Below are positions 45,331-53,004 of a stretch of 64,000 nucleotides of DNA, piece after piece (position 1 is the first letter of the stretch; every line of letters starts with the position of its first letter). A program made the translations under genes and the position numbers. The DNA is from Nocardioides sp. YIM 152315 (GTDB lineage: Bacteria > Actinomycetota > Actinomycetes > Propionibacteriales > Nocardioidaceae). The notes under the pieces are model-generated. The model did not search any database, was not told the DNA's origin, and saw nothing but the letters and a program-made list of their open reading frames with translations. The DNA lies in NCBI RefSeq assembly GCF_029210375.1, contig NZ_JARGER010000015.1, positions 124,001 to 188,000 on the forward strand, read 5' to 3'.

Positions 45331-46344
45331 TCAGTCGGTTTCGGCCTTGGTGTCGCGGGTGAGGAAGGCGTCCATGGTCTGCTGCGCGGTCATCCGGCCG
45401 GCGATGACCTCGTCGACGTACTGCGCGACCGGTGCGTCGACCCCGGTGCGCTCGGCGAGCGCCCGCAGGGACGAGCAGGACTTCGCGCCCTCGGCGACCT
45501 GACGCGTGGACGCGACGATCTCCTCGGTCGTCATGCCCTGCCCCAGCTTCTCCCCGAACGTGCGGTTGCGCGACAGCGGCGACGAGCACGTCGCGACCAG
45601 GTCGCCGAGGCCGGCGAGGCCCATCAGCGTCAGCGGGTTGGCGCCCAGGGCCATCGCCAGCCGTGCGGTCTCGGCGAGGCCGCGGGTGATGACGGAGGCA
45701 GTGGTGTTGTCGCCGAACCCCAGTCCCACGGCCATGCCGACCGAGAGCGCCACGACGTTCTTGTAGGCGCCGCCCAGCTCGCAGCCCAGCACGTCGACGC
45801 TCGTGTAGGGGCGGAACGCCGGCGAGTGCACGCGCGCCTGGATGCGCTTCGCGACCTCCTCGTCCGCGCACGCCACGACCGACGCGGCGGGCTCGCGGCG
45901 CGCGATCTCCTTGGCGAGGTTGGGTCCGCTGACGGCCGCGATCCGCTCCGGACCGGCGCCGGTGACCTCGGCGATCACCTGGCTCATCCGCTCGAGCGTG
46001 CCGAGCTCCACGCCCTTCATCAGCGACACGAGCACCGCCCCGGGCTCGACGTACGGCGCCCACTCGGTGAGGTTCGCGCGCAGGGACTGCGACGGCGTGG
46101 CGAGCACGACGACGTCGGCGCCGTGCAGCGCCTTCTCGACGTCGTGGGTCGCCTGGACGGCCGGCGGGAGCTCGACGCCCGGGAGGTACTCGCTGTTCTC
46201 GCGTTTGTCGTTGACCGTCGCGGCGACCTCCTCGCGGCGCGCCCACAGCGTGACGTCGTTGCCGGCGTCGGCCAGCACGATCGAGAAGGCCGTGCCCCAG
46301 GAGCCGGCGCCGAAGACGGCGACCTTGCCGTGCGAAGCGGTCAC
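45331..46344 (-). CDS. gpsA: Glycerol-3-phosphate dehydrogenase [NAD(P)+]
   Basis: GpsA, 337 residues, making sn-glycerol-3-phosphate for phospholipids from dihydroxyacetone phosphate. NAD site VAVFGAGSWGTAFSIVL, SGPNLAKEIARR, the catalytic Lys in ELGGAYKNVVAL, and GLGDLVATCSSPLSRN are present. The start is GTG at 46344, overlapping the plsC stop (GTGA). Being coupled with plsC makes sense: GpsA supplies the backbone and PlsC the second acylation. Confidence 0.95.
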   Translation of the reverse strand: MTASHGKVAVFGAGSWGTAFSIVLADAGNDVTLWARREEVAATVNDKRENSEYLPGVELPPAVQATHDVEKALHGADVVVLATPSQSLRANLTEWAPYVEPGAVLVSLMKGVELGTLERMSQVIAEVTGAGPERIAAVSGPNLAKEIARREPAASVVACADEEVAKRIQARVHSPAFRPYTSVDVLGCELGGAYKNVVALSVGMAVGLGFGDNTTASVITRGLAETARLAMALGANPLTLMGLAGLGDLVATCSSPLSRNRTFGEKLGQGMTTEEIVASTRQVAEGAKSCSSLRALAERTGVDAPVAQYVDEVIAGRMTAQQTMDAFLTRDTKAETD

Positions 46345-47126
46345 GACGGGTCCTCCCCGGGGATCTTGTTCTCGGGCTCGGGCTTGTTCGGGTTGCCGGT
46401 CTGGCGCACCCCCGCCCGCCTCATGTCGAAGCGCTCGATGGGAGCCGTCTCCCCCCGCACCTCCTCGACCAGCGCGGTGATCGCGGCCATGATCCGGTCG
46501 GTCGTCTGCTGGATCACCGCGACCGAGCGCGGCTGGGCGGCGAGGTCGGACAGGTCGACCGGCTCCCCCACGAGCATGGTGACCAGCTTGCGCGGGAACA
46601 GGTCGGGCATCTTCGCGTACGGCGCCAGCAGCTGCTGCGCCCCCCACTGCCCCACCGGGATCACCGGGCAGCCGGTCTCGAGCGCGATCCGCGCCGCGCC
46701 CGACTTGCCCGTCATCGGCCAGCCCTCCGGATCGCGGGTGATCGTGCCCTCGGGGTAGACCACGACGCACTTGCCGCCGCGCACGGCGGCGACCGCGGCG
46801 TCGAACGCGCCCGCGGCGTTCCTGCTGAGGCGCTCGACGGGGATCTGCCCGGCGGCGGTGAGGAACGACGCGAGTGCCTTGTTCCGGAACAGCCCGGACT
46901 TGGCGAGGTAGTGCGGCAGCCGGCCGTGGTCGTAGACCAGGTGCGCCGCCGTGAGCGGGTCGACGTGCGACACGTGGTTGAGCACGATGATGCAGCCGCC
47001 GGCCTCGGGGATCCGCTCCCCTCCGATCCACTCGTGGGTGGTCGTGGCGACCAGAGCGCTGCGGACGATGGGCACGGCGAGGTGCCATGCCCAGTTGCGT
47101 CTCTCCTGCATCTTGCGAACGACCAC
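46341..47126 (-). CDS. plsC: 1-acyl-sn-glycerol-3-phosphate acyltransferase
   Basis: A 261-residue PlsC-family acyltransferase making phosphatidic acid at the inner membrane face. Catalytic NHxxxxD is NHVSHVDP; the acyl-acceptor motifs FRNKALASFL, VVVYPEGTITR and PVIPVGQWG follow. The C-terminus (about 225-261) is a charged, disordered tail. A TAGCCT box six bases ahead of the GTG at 47126 suggests a leaderless start. It is followed by gpsA with overlap. Confidence 0.92.
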   Translation of the reverse strand: MVVRKMQERRNWAWHLAVPIVRSALVATTTHEWIGGERIPEAGGCIIVLNHVSHVDPLTAAHLVYDHGRLPHYLAKSGLFRNKALASFLTAAGQIPVERLSRNAAGAFDAAVAAVRGGKCVVVYPEGTITRDPEGWPMTGKSGAARIALETGCPVIPVGQWGAQQLLAPYAKMPDLFPRKLVTMLVGEPVDLSDLAAQPRSVAVIQQTTDRIMAAITALVEEVRGETAPIERFDMRRAGVRQTGNPNKPEPENKIPGEDPS

Positions 47127-47132
47127 GTGCGC

Positions 47133-47138
47133 AGGCTA
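47133..47138 (-). promoter_or_regulatory. -10 box for leaderless plsC-gpsA
   Basis: Minus-strand TAGCCT ends six bases before the plsC GTG. Confidence 0.45.
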
Positions 47139-47204
47139 CTCGGTCGGATGCCCGGTGCCCGTCTGCGCCGCGGACGCCGTGCCGCCGTCCTCCTGCGCAC
47201 CTGA

Positions 47205-47210
47205 CAGGAT
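47205..47210 (+). promoter_or_regulatory. Weak -10 box for cofC
   Basis: CAGGAT stands seven bases before the ATG at 47218. It fits the leaderless spacing although the first base departs from TANNNT. Confidence 0.3.
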
Positions 47211-47217
47211 CGGGTCG

Positions 47218-47862
47218 ATGCCCCCGTCCCAGCTCGTCGCGACGTACGCCGTCCTGGTCCCGGTCAAGCCGCCGGCCGTCGGCAAGTCGCGCCTCGCCGG
47301 ACTCGACGGCGACGCCCGCCGTCGGCTCGCCGAGGCGTTCGCGCAGGACACCGTGCGGGCGTGCCTACGCGCCGAGCGCGTGGCCGAGGTGCTGGTCGTG
47401 ACCGACGACGCCCACTTCTCGACGGTGCTCTCGGCGCTGGGTTGCGACGCGATCCCCGACGGGGTCTCCGGTGACCTCAACGGGTCGCTGCGCCAGGCCG
47501 CGGCCGAGGCACGCCGGCGCTGGGCCGGCCTGGTGCCAGTCGCGATCTGCGCCGACCTGCCCGCGCTCCGGCCGGACGATCTCGACGCCGTGCTCGACCG
47601 GATGGGGGCGACGGTCCGCGACCGGCCACGCTTCGTCCCCGACGCCGCTGCCGTCGGCACCACCATGTACGCCGCGGCGCACGATCTCTTCGATCCCCGG
47701 TTCGGTCACGAGTCCCGCGCCGCCCACCTCGAGTCCGGGGCGCTGGAGGTGACGGACGCGCCCGCGTCCGTGCGCCGCGACGTCGACGACGCCGACGACC
47801 TGGCCGACGCGACCGGCCTCGGGCTCGGACCGGCCACGTCGGTCGCGATGCTCACCACATGA
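47218..47862 (+). CDS. cofC: Phospholactate/phosphoenolpyruvate guanylyltransferase (F420 synthesis)
   Basis: A 214-residue CofC/FbiD protein, which activates 2-phospholactate or, in actinobacteria, phosphoenolpyruvate with GTP to start the F420 side chain. The nucleotidyltransferase N-terminus [19 protein letters not shown], the acidic [25 protein letters not shown] and the closing [15 protein letters not shown] and [10 protein letters not shown] are typical. No other F420 gene is in the window; fbiA/fbiB would lie elsewhere. It is divergent from plsC and converges on hup. Confidence 0.9.
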   Translation: MPPSQLVATYAVLVPVKPPAVGKSRLAGLDGDARRRLAEAFAQDTVRACLRAERVAEVLVVTDDAHFSTVLSALGCDAIPDGVSGDLNGSLRQAAAEARRRWAGLVPVAICADLPALRPDDLDAVLDRMGATVRDRPRFVPDAAAVGTTMYAAAHDLFDPRFGHESRAAHLESGALEVTDAPASVRRDVDDADDLADATGLGLGPATSVAMLTT

Positions 47863-47865
47863 CGA

Positions 47866-47897
47866 ACGGGCCGCCACCCCGAGGGGTGACGGCCCGT
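47866..47897. terminator. Bidirectional terminator between cofC and hup
   Basis: Inverted repeat with 15-base arms (47866-47880, 47883-47897) and one mismatch, midway between two convergent genes. Confidence 0.7.
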
Positions 47898-47914
47898 CCG
47901 GGGAGCCGTTGGCG

Positions 47915-48583
47915 TCAGGCCTTCTTGGCCGTCTTCTTGGCCGTCTTCTTGGCCGTGGTCTTCTTGGCCGGAGCCTTCTTGGCCGGAGCCTTCTTGGCGG
48001 GCGCCTTCTTCGCAGGTGCCTTCTTCGCCGTCGAGGTCTTCTTGGCCGGCGCCTTCTTGGCCGGAGCGGTCTTCTTGGCCGGTGCCTTCTTGGCCGGAGC
48101 CTTCTTCGCGGTCTTCTTGGCGGGGGTGGCCTTCTTCGCTGCCGACGCCTTCTTGGCCGGTGCCGCCTTCTTCGCGGTCGAGGACTTCTTGGCGGTCGAC
48201 GCCTTCTTGGCCGGAGCCGCCTTCTTGGCGGGCGCGGCCTTCTTCGCCGCCGACGCCTTCTTGGCCGCGGCGGGCGCTGCGGCCAGCGTCAGCTTCGGCA
48301 GCTTCTTGGCTCCCGAGACGACGTTCTTGAGGTCGGCGCCGGCGGTGAACTTCGGCACCGCCGTCTTCTTCGCCTTGATGCGCGCACCCGTCTGCGGGTT
48401 GCGGACCCAGCGTGCCTCGCGGATCCGCTTCTCGAACGAGCCGAAGCCGGTGATCGCGACCTTCTCGCCCCTCGTGACCTCGCGCGTGATCGTGTCGAGC
48501 ACGGACTCGAGGGCGTGGGCGGCGGCCTTCTTGTTCCCGTCGAAACGGGACGAGAGAGCCTCGATGAACTCTGACTTGTTCAC
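47915..48583 (-). CDS. hup: HU-family DNA-binding protein with Lys/Ala-rich tail
   Basis: A 222-residue nucleoid protein. Residues 1-95 are [42 protein letters not shown], and the DNA-arm stretch [19 protein letters not shown]. From about 100 to 222 it is built of PAKKA/TAKK-like repeats, as in mycobacterial HupB and eukaryotic histone H1, which adds non-specific DNA binding and compaction. The start GTG has GGAAGGGAAG upstream; an upstream ATG at 48637 lacks support. A good promoter is at 48641-48669. Confidence 0.94.
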   Translation of the reverse strand: MNKSEFIEALSSRFDGNKKAAAHALESVLDTITREVTRGEKVAITGFGSFEKRIREARWVRNPQTGARIKAKKTAVPKFTAGADLKNVVSGAKKLPKLTLAAAPAAAKKASAAKKAAPAKKAAPAKKASTAKKSSTAKKAAPAKKASAAKKATPAKKTAKKAPAKKAPAKKTAPAKKAPAKKTSTAKKAPAKKAPAKKAPAKKAPAKKTTAKKTAKKTAKKA

Positions 48584-48640
48584 TGTCTTCCCTTCCAATG
48601 AACGCTTGTGGTCGAGCCCATGCTCGACTTTCTTCAATGC

Positions 48641-48669
48641 ACGCTAGGTAAACGGGGCGATACTCACAA
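48641..48669 (-). promoter_or_regulatory. Promoter of hup
   Basis: Minus-strand -35 TTGTGA (48664-48669), 17-base spacer, -10 TAGCGT (48641-48646), about 60 bases before the GTG. The distal part of the gap (to 48816) is AT-richer than its surroundings and holds no gene. Confidence 0.6.
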
Positions 48670-48816
48670 TCACCAGAGGGTGTTTTGCGACGTGTTTTTC
48701 GTCGGCGTCCTCCGCGCTTGCGATGGCGGACGAACGCCCGAAGCGCACTCAGATCCGCTCAGCGGCGGGCAATTTCCTCCGTTCGGGACCTGCGCGGCGG
48801 GCGCTGCCCAAATGAA

Positions 48817-48862
48817 CCGATGCCGAGATTTCCCAACCAGGACAGGGAAATCTCGGCATCGG
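48817..48862 (-). terminator. leuCD terminator
   Basis: Perfect 18-base inverted repeat (48817-48834 with 48845-48862, ten-base loop) 20 bases past the leuD stop. Confidence 0.75.
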
Positions 48863-48881
48863 CCGGATCGTGGGTCTGCGG

Positions 48882-49490
48882 TCAACCCGCGTGGAGCGTG
48901 GCCGGCTTCCAGCTCGGGCGACTCGACTCGAAGGCGGCGATGTCGTCATCGTGGCTCAGGGTGATGCCGATGTCGTCGAGTCCCTCGAGCAACCGCCACC
49001 GCGTGTAGTCGTCGATGTCGAAGGAGTCCTCGATCGCGTCGTGCCCCTCGCCCGCGCGCACGGTGCGAGCCTCCAGGTCAACGGTGACCGTGGCACCCGG
49101 CTCCGCCTCGAGGTGCTCCCACAGTCGCAGCACGACCTTGTCGTCGACGCGCGCCGTGAGGAGCCCGGCCTTGCCGGAGTTGCCCCGGAAGATGTCGCCG
49201 AAGCGCGGCGAGATCACGACCCTGAACCCGTAGTTCTGCAGCGCCCAGACGGCGTGCTCGCGCGACGACCCGGTGCCGAAGTTGGGGCCGGCCACGAGCA
49301 CCGTGCCCGCGTCGTACGCCGGCCGGTTCAGCACGAACGACGGATCGTTGCGCCACGCGGCGAAGAGCCCGTCCTCGAAGCCGGTCCGCGTGACGCGCTT
49401 GAGGTACTCGGCCGGAATGATCTGGTCGGTGTCGACGTCGCTGCGGCGCAGCGGCACCCCGACGCCGGTGTGGGTCGTGAACTTCTCCAT
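48882..49490 (-). CDS. leuD: 3-isopropylmalate dehydratase small subunit
   Basis: LeuD, 202 residues, partner of LeuC in the isomerisation of 2- to 3-isopropylmalate for leucine synthesis. It begins [30 protein letters not shown] and contains [17 protein letters not shown] and [15 protein letters not shown], the substrate-specificity loop region of LeuD. Length is normal. It lies 26 bases after leuC and ends the operon at a clear terminator. Confidence 0.96.
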   Translation of the reverse strand: MEKFTTHTGVGVPLRRSDVDTDQIIPAEYLKRVTRTGFEDGLFAAWRNDPSFVLNRPAYDAGTVLVAGPNFGTGSSREHAVWALQNYGFRVVISPRFGDIFRGNSGKAGLLTARVDDKVVLRLWEHLEAEPGATVTVDLEARTVRAGEGHDAIEDSFDIDDYTRWRLLEGLDDIGITLSHDDDIAAFESSRPSWKPATLHAG

Positions 49491-49516
49491 GACGCTCTCC
49501 CTCTCGTCGGATCGGA

Positions 49517-50932
49517 TCAGCGGGCCGCGACGGGCCGCAGGTCGGCGGGCGAGGACAGCGTGCCGCGCACGGCCGTCGCGGCAGCGACCGGCACCGACAC
49601 CAGGTGGGTGCGTCCGCCCTTGCCCTGCCGGCCCTCGAAGTTGCGGTTGGACGTCGAGGCGCTGCGCTCGCCGGGCGACAGCGTGTCGGGGTTCATGCCC
49701 AGGCACATCGAGCAGCCGGCACCGCGCCACTCGGCCCCTGCCTCCTTGAAGACCAGGTCGAGGCCCTCGGCCTCGGCCTCGAGACGCACGCGCGCGGATC
49801 CCGGTACGACGAGCATCCGGGTGCCGTCGGCGACCTTGTGGCCCTTGATGACCTCGGCCGCCAGGCGCAGGTCCTCGAGGCGGCCGTTGGTGCACGAGCC
49901 CACGAACACGGTGTCGACGTGGACGTCGCGCAGGGGCGTGCCGGCGTCGAGGGCCATGTAGCGAAGGGCGTTCTCGGCCGCGACCCGGTCGATCTCCTCG
50001 TCGAAGTCGCCAGGCGCCGGGATCGTGCCGCCGAGGGGTGCGCCCTGACCCGGGTTGGTGCCCCAGGTGACCCACGGCGTGACGTCGGCCGCGTCGATCG
50101 CGATCTCCTTGTCGAACACGGCATCGTCGTCGGTGGCCAGGCTCCTCCAGTGCTCGAGCGCGGCGTCCCACTCGGCTCCCTTCGGGGCCTCCGGGCGATC
50201 CTCGAGGTAGGCGAACGTCGTCTCGTCCGGCGCGATCATGCCGGCCTTCGCGCCCCACTCGATGCTCATGTTGCAGACGGTCATCCGCCCCTCCATCGAG
50301 AGTGCGCGGATCGCGTCGCCGCGGTACTCGACGATGTAGCCCTGGCCGCCGCCGGTGCCGGTCTGCGTGATCAGGTAGAGGATCAGGTCCTTCGCGGTGA
50401 CGCCCTCGGGCAGGTCGCCGTCGACGGTGACCGACATCGTCCTGGGGCGGGCCTGCGGCAGCGTCTGCGTCGCGAGCACGTGCTCGACCTCCGAGGTCCC
50501 GATGCCGAAGGCGATCGCGCCGAAGGCTCCGTGGGTCGCCGTGTGGGAGTCGCCGCAGACGATCGTCATGCCGGGCTGGGTGAGGCCCAGCTGCGGTCCG
50601 ACGACGTGCACGATGCCCTGCTCGACGTCGCCCAGCGGGTGCAGGCGGACGCCGAACTCCTCGCAGTTGGTGCGCAGCGTCTCGACCTGGGTGCGCGAGA
50701 CCGGGTCGGCGATGGGCTTGTCCCAGTCGACGGTCGGGACGTTGTGGTCCTCGGTCGCGAGGGTGAGGTCGGGGCGGCGTACGGGGCGCCCGGCGAGCCG
50801 GAGGCCGTCGAAGGCCTGGGGCGAGGTCACCTCGTGGATGAGGTGGAGGTCGATGAAGAGGAGATCCGGCTCCCCGTCGACCGAGCGGACGACATGCTCG
50901 TCCCACACCTTCTCCGCCAGGGTCTTGCCCAT
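49517..50932 (-). CDS. leuC: 3-isopropylmalate dehydratase large subunit
   Basis: LeuC, 471 residues, an aconitase-type enzyme with a 4Fe-4S cluster. Iron-sulfur Cys lie in [12 protein letters not shown] and [24 protein letters not shown] and AEWRGAG are typical. It begins [15 protein letters not shown] after a GGGGAG ribosome site. The divergent IclR-type gene upstream is the classical regulator of leuCD in actinobacteria. A leader with a small hairpin and a TAGGGT box lies between them. Confidence 0.97.
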   Translation of the reverse strand: MGKTLAEKVWDEHVVRSVDGEPDLLFIDLHLIHEVTSPQAFDGLRLAGRPVRRPDLTLATEDHNVPTVDWDKPIADPVSRTQVETLRTNCEEFGVRLHPLGDVEQGIVHVVGPQLGLTQPGMTIVCGDSHTATHGAFGAIAFGIGTSEVEHVLATQTLPQARPRTMSVTVDGDLPEGVTAKDLILYLITQTGTGGGQGYIVEYRGDAIRALSMEGRMTVCNMSIEWGAKAGMIAPDETTFAYLEDRPEAPKGAEWDAALEHWRSLATDDDAVFDKEIAIDAADVTPWVTWGTNPGQGAPLGGTIPAPGDFDEEIDRVAAENALRYMALDAGTPLRDVHVDTVFVGSCTNGRLEDLRLAAEVIKGHKVADGTRMLVVPGSARVRLEAEAEGLDLVFKEAGAEWRGAGCSMCLGMNPDTLSPGERSASTSNRNFEGRQGKGGRTHLVSVPVAAATAVRGTLSSPADLRPVAAR

Positions 50933-50960
50933 GACTTCGCTCCCCTTCGTCTCGGCTCGC

Positions 50961-50980
50961 CGTCGACACCGCTGTCGACG
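50961..50980 (-). promoter_or_regulatory. Leader hairpin of leuCD
   Basis: Perfect eight-base stem (50961-50968 with 50973-50980) and four-base loop inside the presumed leuC leader. I see no leader peptide rich in Leu codons, so classical attenuation is not supported. Confidence 0.35.
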
Positions 50981-51004
50981 CCCACGGATTTCCCGTGTCC
51001 GCGC

Positions 51005-51010
51005 ACCCTA
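51005..51010 (-). promoter_or_regulatory. -10 box for leuCD
   Basis: Minus-strand TAGGGT, 72 bases ahead of the leuC ATG. It lies 26 bases from a short symmetric element ggcagtattgcc (51036-51047) that could bind the IclR regulator. Confidence 0.4.
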
Positions 51011-51049
51011 CCGCTTGCATCCCATGATCTGAGACGGCAGTATTGCCAT

Positions 51050-51772
51050 ATGGACAACTCCAGTGGCGTCGGCGTCCTCGACAAGGCCGCCCTCGTGCTC
51101 ACCGCACTCGAGTCCGGGCCGGCGACGCTCGCCGGCCTCGTCGCCGGCACCGGCCTGGCCCGGCCGACCGCGCACCGGCTGGCGGTCGCCCTGGAGCACC
51201 ATCGACTCGTCGCGCGCGACATGCAGGGCCGGTTCGTGCTCGGCCCCCGGCTCGCCGAGCTGTCGGCGGCCGCGGGCGAGGACCGGCTGCTCGCCACTGC
51301 GGGGCCGGTGCTCGCGCGGCTGCGCGACATCACCGGAGAGTCCGCCCAACTGTGGCGCCGCCAGGGCGACCACCGAGTCTGCGTCGCTGCCGCCGAACGG
51401 CCCAGCGGCCTGCGCGACACGATCCCGGTCGGTTCGCAGCTGACGATGCGTGCCGGCTCCGCCGCCCAGGTCCTGCTCGCGTGGGAGGACCCCGAGCGGA
51501 TGCACCGGGGGCTGCAGAACTCCGCGTTCTCGGCGGCCGCGCTCTCCGGCGTACGCCGCCGCGGCTGGGCGCAGTCGGTCGGCGAGCGCGAGCAGGGGGT
51601 CGCGTCGGTCTCCGCACCCGTGCGCTCCCCCGGCGGCAAGATCATCGCCGCCGTCTCGGTGTCCGGGCCGTTCGAGCGGCTCTCCCGACAGCCGGGCCGG
51701 ATGCACGCCCCCGCCGTCATCGCCGCCGCCGAGCGACTCTCGGAGTCCCTGCGTCGCGCGGCGGCCGAGTGA
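51050..51772 (+). CDS. IclR-family regulator of leuCD (NdgR/LtbR type)
   Basis: A 240-residue IclR regulator. The N-terminal winged helix (about 8-60) has [33 protein letters not shown]; the C-terminal effector domain includes [23 protein letters not shown] and [24 protein letters not shown]. Orthologues divergent from leuCD (NdgR or AreB in Streptomyces, LtbR in Corynebacterium) control branched-chain amino-acid genes. The same position here gives the assignment. Start ATG at 51050; CAGTAT six bases upstream hints at a leaderless start. Confidence 0.9.
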   Translation: MDNSSGVGVLDKAALVLTALESGPATLAGLVAGTGLARPTAHRLAVALEHHRLVARDMQGRFVLGPRLAELSAAAGEDRLLATAGPVLARLRDITGESAQLWRRQGDHRVCVAAAERPSGLRDTIPVGSQLTMRAGSAAQVLLAWEDPERMHRGLQNSAFSAAALSGVRRRGWAQSVGEREQGVASVSAPVRSPGGKIIAAVSVSGPFERLSRQPGRMHAPAVIAAAERLSESLRRAAAE

Positions 51773-51785
51773 TCGTTGGGCACTC

Positions 51786-52403
51786 GTGCCCCTCGACACC
51801 CTCTGGTACGCCGCGTACGGCTCCAACCTGGACGCCGAGCGCTTCCGCTGCTACCTCCTCGGCGGCTGCCCACCGGGCGCCGCACGCACCTATCCGGGCG
51901 CGCGGGAGCCGACGGACGCCCTCGACGACCGACCGTTCCGGATGCCCGGACAGGTGCGCTTCGCCTGGCGGTCGCCGACGTGGGGCGGCGGGGTCGCGTT
52001 CCACGACCCCGATGCCGACGCCGAGACGCTCGCTCGTGCGTACCTCGTGACGGCCGACCAGTTCGCCGACGTGCTCGAGCAGGAGATGGGGCGCGAGCCC
52101 GGAGTCGACCACGACCTCGACGAGGTGCTCTTCGGTGGTCGCCACGCCGTCGGCCCCGGTCACTACGAGACCGTGCACCTCGCCGGCGAGCTCGACGGCC
52201 GGCCGGTGCTGACCTTCAGCACCTCCGACGTCGAGCCGCTGGGGCTGCGCGCCCCGGCGCCGGCCTACGTCGCCACCATGGCCCGCGGCCTGCGACACAC
52301 GCACGACCTCGACGACGGTGCGCTCGCCGACTACCTGCTCGAGTGCCCCGGCGCGACGCCGGCCTGGAGCCGCGACGAGCTGCTGGAGCTGCTGGCGGCC
52401 TGA
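51786..52403 (+). CDS. Gamma-glutamylcyclotransferase-like (AIG2 fold) protein
   Basis: A 205-residue protein with the GGCT-like YGSNL motif in WYAAYGSNLDAERFRCYLLGG near the start, a feature of gamma-glutamyl cyclotransferases. The rest is diverged: HHxE-like active-site Glu cannot be assigned with confidence (candidates in EQEMGREPG). Similar actinobacterial proteins are sometimes named histone deacetylase, which the sequence does not support. The start is GTG 13 bases after the IclR stop, so it may share that transcript. Substrate is unknown. Confidence 0.72.
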   Translation: MPLDTLWYAAYGSNLDAERFRCYLLGGCPPGAARTYPGAREPTDALDDRPFRMPGQVRFAWRSPTWGGGVAFHDPDADAETLARAYLVTADQFADVLEQEMGREPGVDHDLDEVLFGGRHAVGPGHYETVHLAGELDGRPVLTFSTSDVEPLGLRAPAPAYVATMARGLRHTHDLDDGALADYLLECPGATPAWSRDELLELLAA

Positions 52404-52433
52404 GACTCGGACCCGCTTGCCCCCGGACGAACC

Positions 52434-52488
52434 GGCGGTGGGAGAGGCACCGTTTCTGCGCCTCGGAACCGAGCCGGAGCCACCGCCG
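52434..52488. repeat. Third copy of the palindromic GGCGGTGG element
   Basis: Ends ggcggtgggagaggcacc (52434-52451) and ggagccaccgccg (52476-52488) match the units at 31.3 kb (given there on the other strand), while the 24-base middle differs and forms its own small palindrome (ctcggaaccgag). It lies between two convergent genes. Confidence 0.75.
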
Positions 52489-52500
52489 CCTTGGCCAGCC

Positions 52501-52525
52501 GAGCGGATCGTTTCGCGATCCGCTC
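52501..52525 (-). terminator. ogt terminator
   Basis: Perfect ten-base stem (52501-52510 with 52516-52525), five-base loop, touching the ogt stop codon. It could serve both convergent genes. Confidence 0.65.
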
Positions 52526-53003
52526 AGAACAACGCATCCTGCTCGAGCTCGAGGAGCAGCTGCTTGCGGTCGAGGCCGCCGGCGTATCCGGTGAGCGTGC
52601 CGTTGGCGCCGATGACGCGGTGGCACGGGATCACGATCGGGATCGGGTTGCGGCCGTTGGCCAGGCCGACCGCCCGCGACGCCGCGTTGGTCATGCCGAG
52701 GCGGTGCGCGATCTCGCCGTACGACGCGGTCTCGCCCCAGCCGACGCCGAGGAGCTGCGCCCACACCCGCTGCTGGAAGTCGCTGCCCTGCGGCGCGAGC
52801 GGGAGGTCGAACTCCTTGAGGTCGCGGTCGAAGTAGGCCCGGAGCTGGCGGGCGGCCTCGACGAGCAGTGGGTGGTCGTCCTCCTGGTCGCCGCGCGGCC
52901 GACCGTCGGCGTCGCGGAAGGGCGAGAACTCGATCGCGGTGATCGCGCCGCCCTGCTCGACGAGCCGCAGCGGTCCGATCGGGGACTCCATCACGGTCCA
53001 CAT
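52524..53003 (-). CDS. ogt: Methylated-DNA--protein-cysteine methyltransferase
   Basis: Ogt/MGMT, 159 residues, a suicide enzyme that takes methyl from O6-methylguanine onto its Cys. The active site is IPIVIPCHRVIGANGTLTGYAGG; the recognition helix part FQQRVWAQLLGVGWGETASYGEIA is present. It starts one base after the stop of the Ada-AlkA gene, so the two form an operon for alkylation repair. Confidence 0.96.
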   Translation of the reverse strand: MWTVMESPIGPLRLVEQGGAITAIEFSPFRDADGRPRGDQEDDHPLLVEAARQLRAYFDRDLKEFDLPLAPQGSDFQQRVWAQLLGVGWGETASYGEIAHRLGMTNAASRAVGLANGRNPIPIVIPCHRVIGANGTLTGYAGGLDRKQLLLELEQDALF

Positions 53004-53004
53004 G

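Noticed and set aside
45331..47088. Apparent fusion of a Gly/Arg-rich region with gpsA
   Set aside because: The open frame simply continues through plsC in another frame. GpsA starts at the GTG at 46344, and plsC is an intact gene with its own start.
50933..51049. Leucine leader-peptide attenuator upstream of leuC
   Set aside because: No short frame rich in Leu codons with a ribosome site is present; only a small hairpin is seen. Control by the divergent IclR protein is the simpler reading.
49604..51049. Long plus-strand frame leading into the IclR gene
   Set aside because: It is antisense to leuC with a low-complexity product. The helix-turn-helix protein begins at 51050, and a -10 box lies just upstream.
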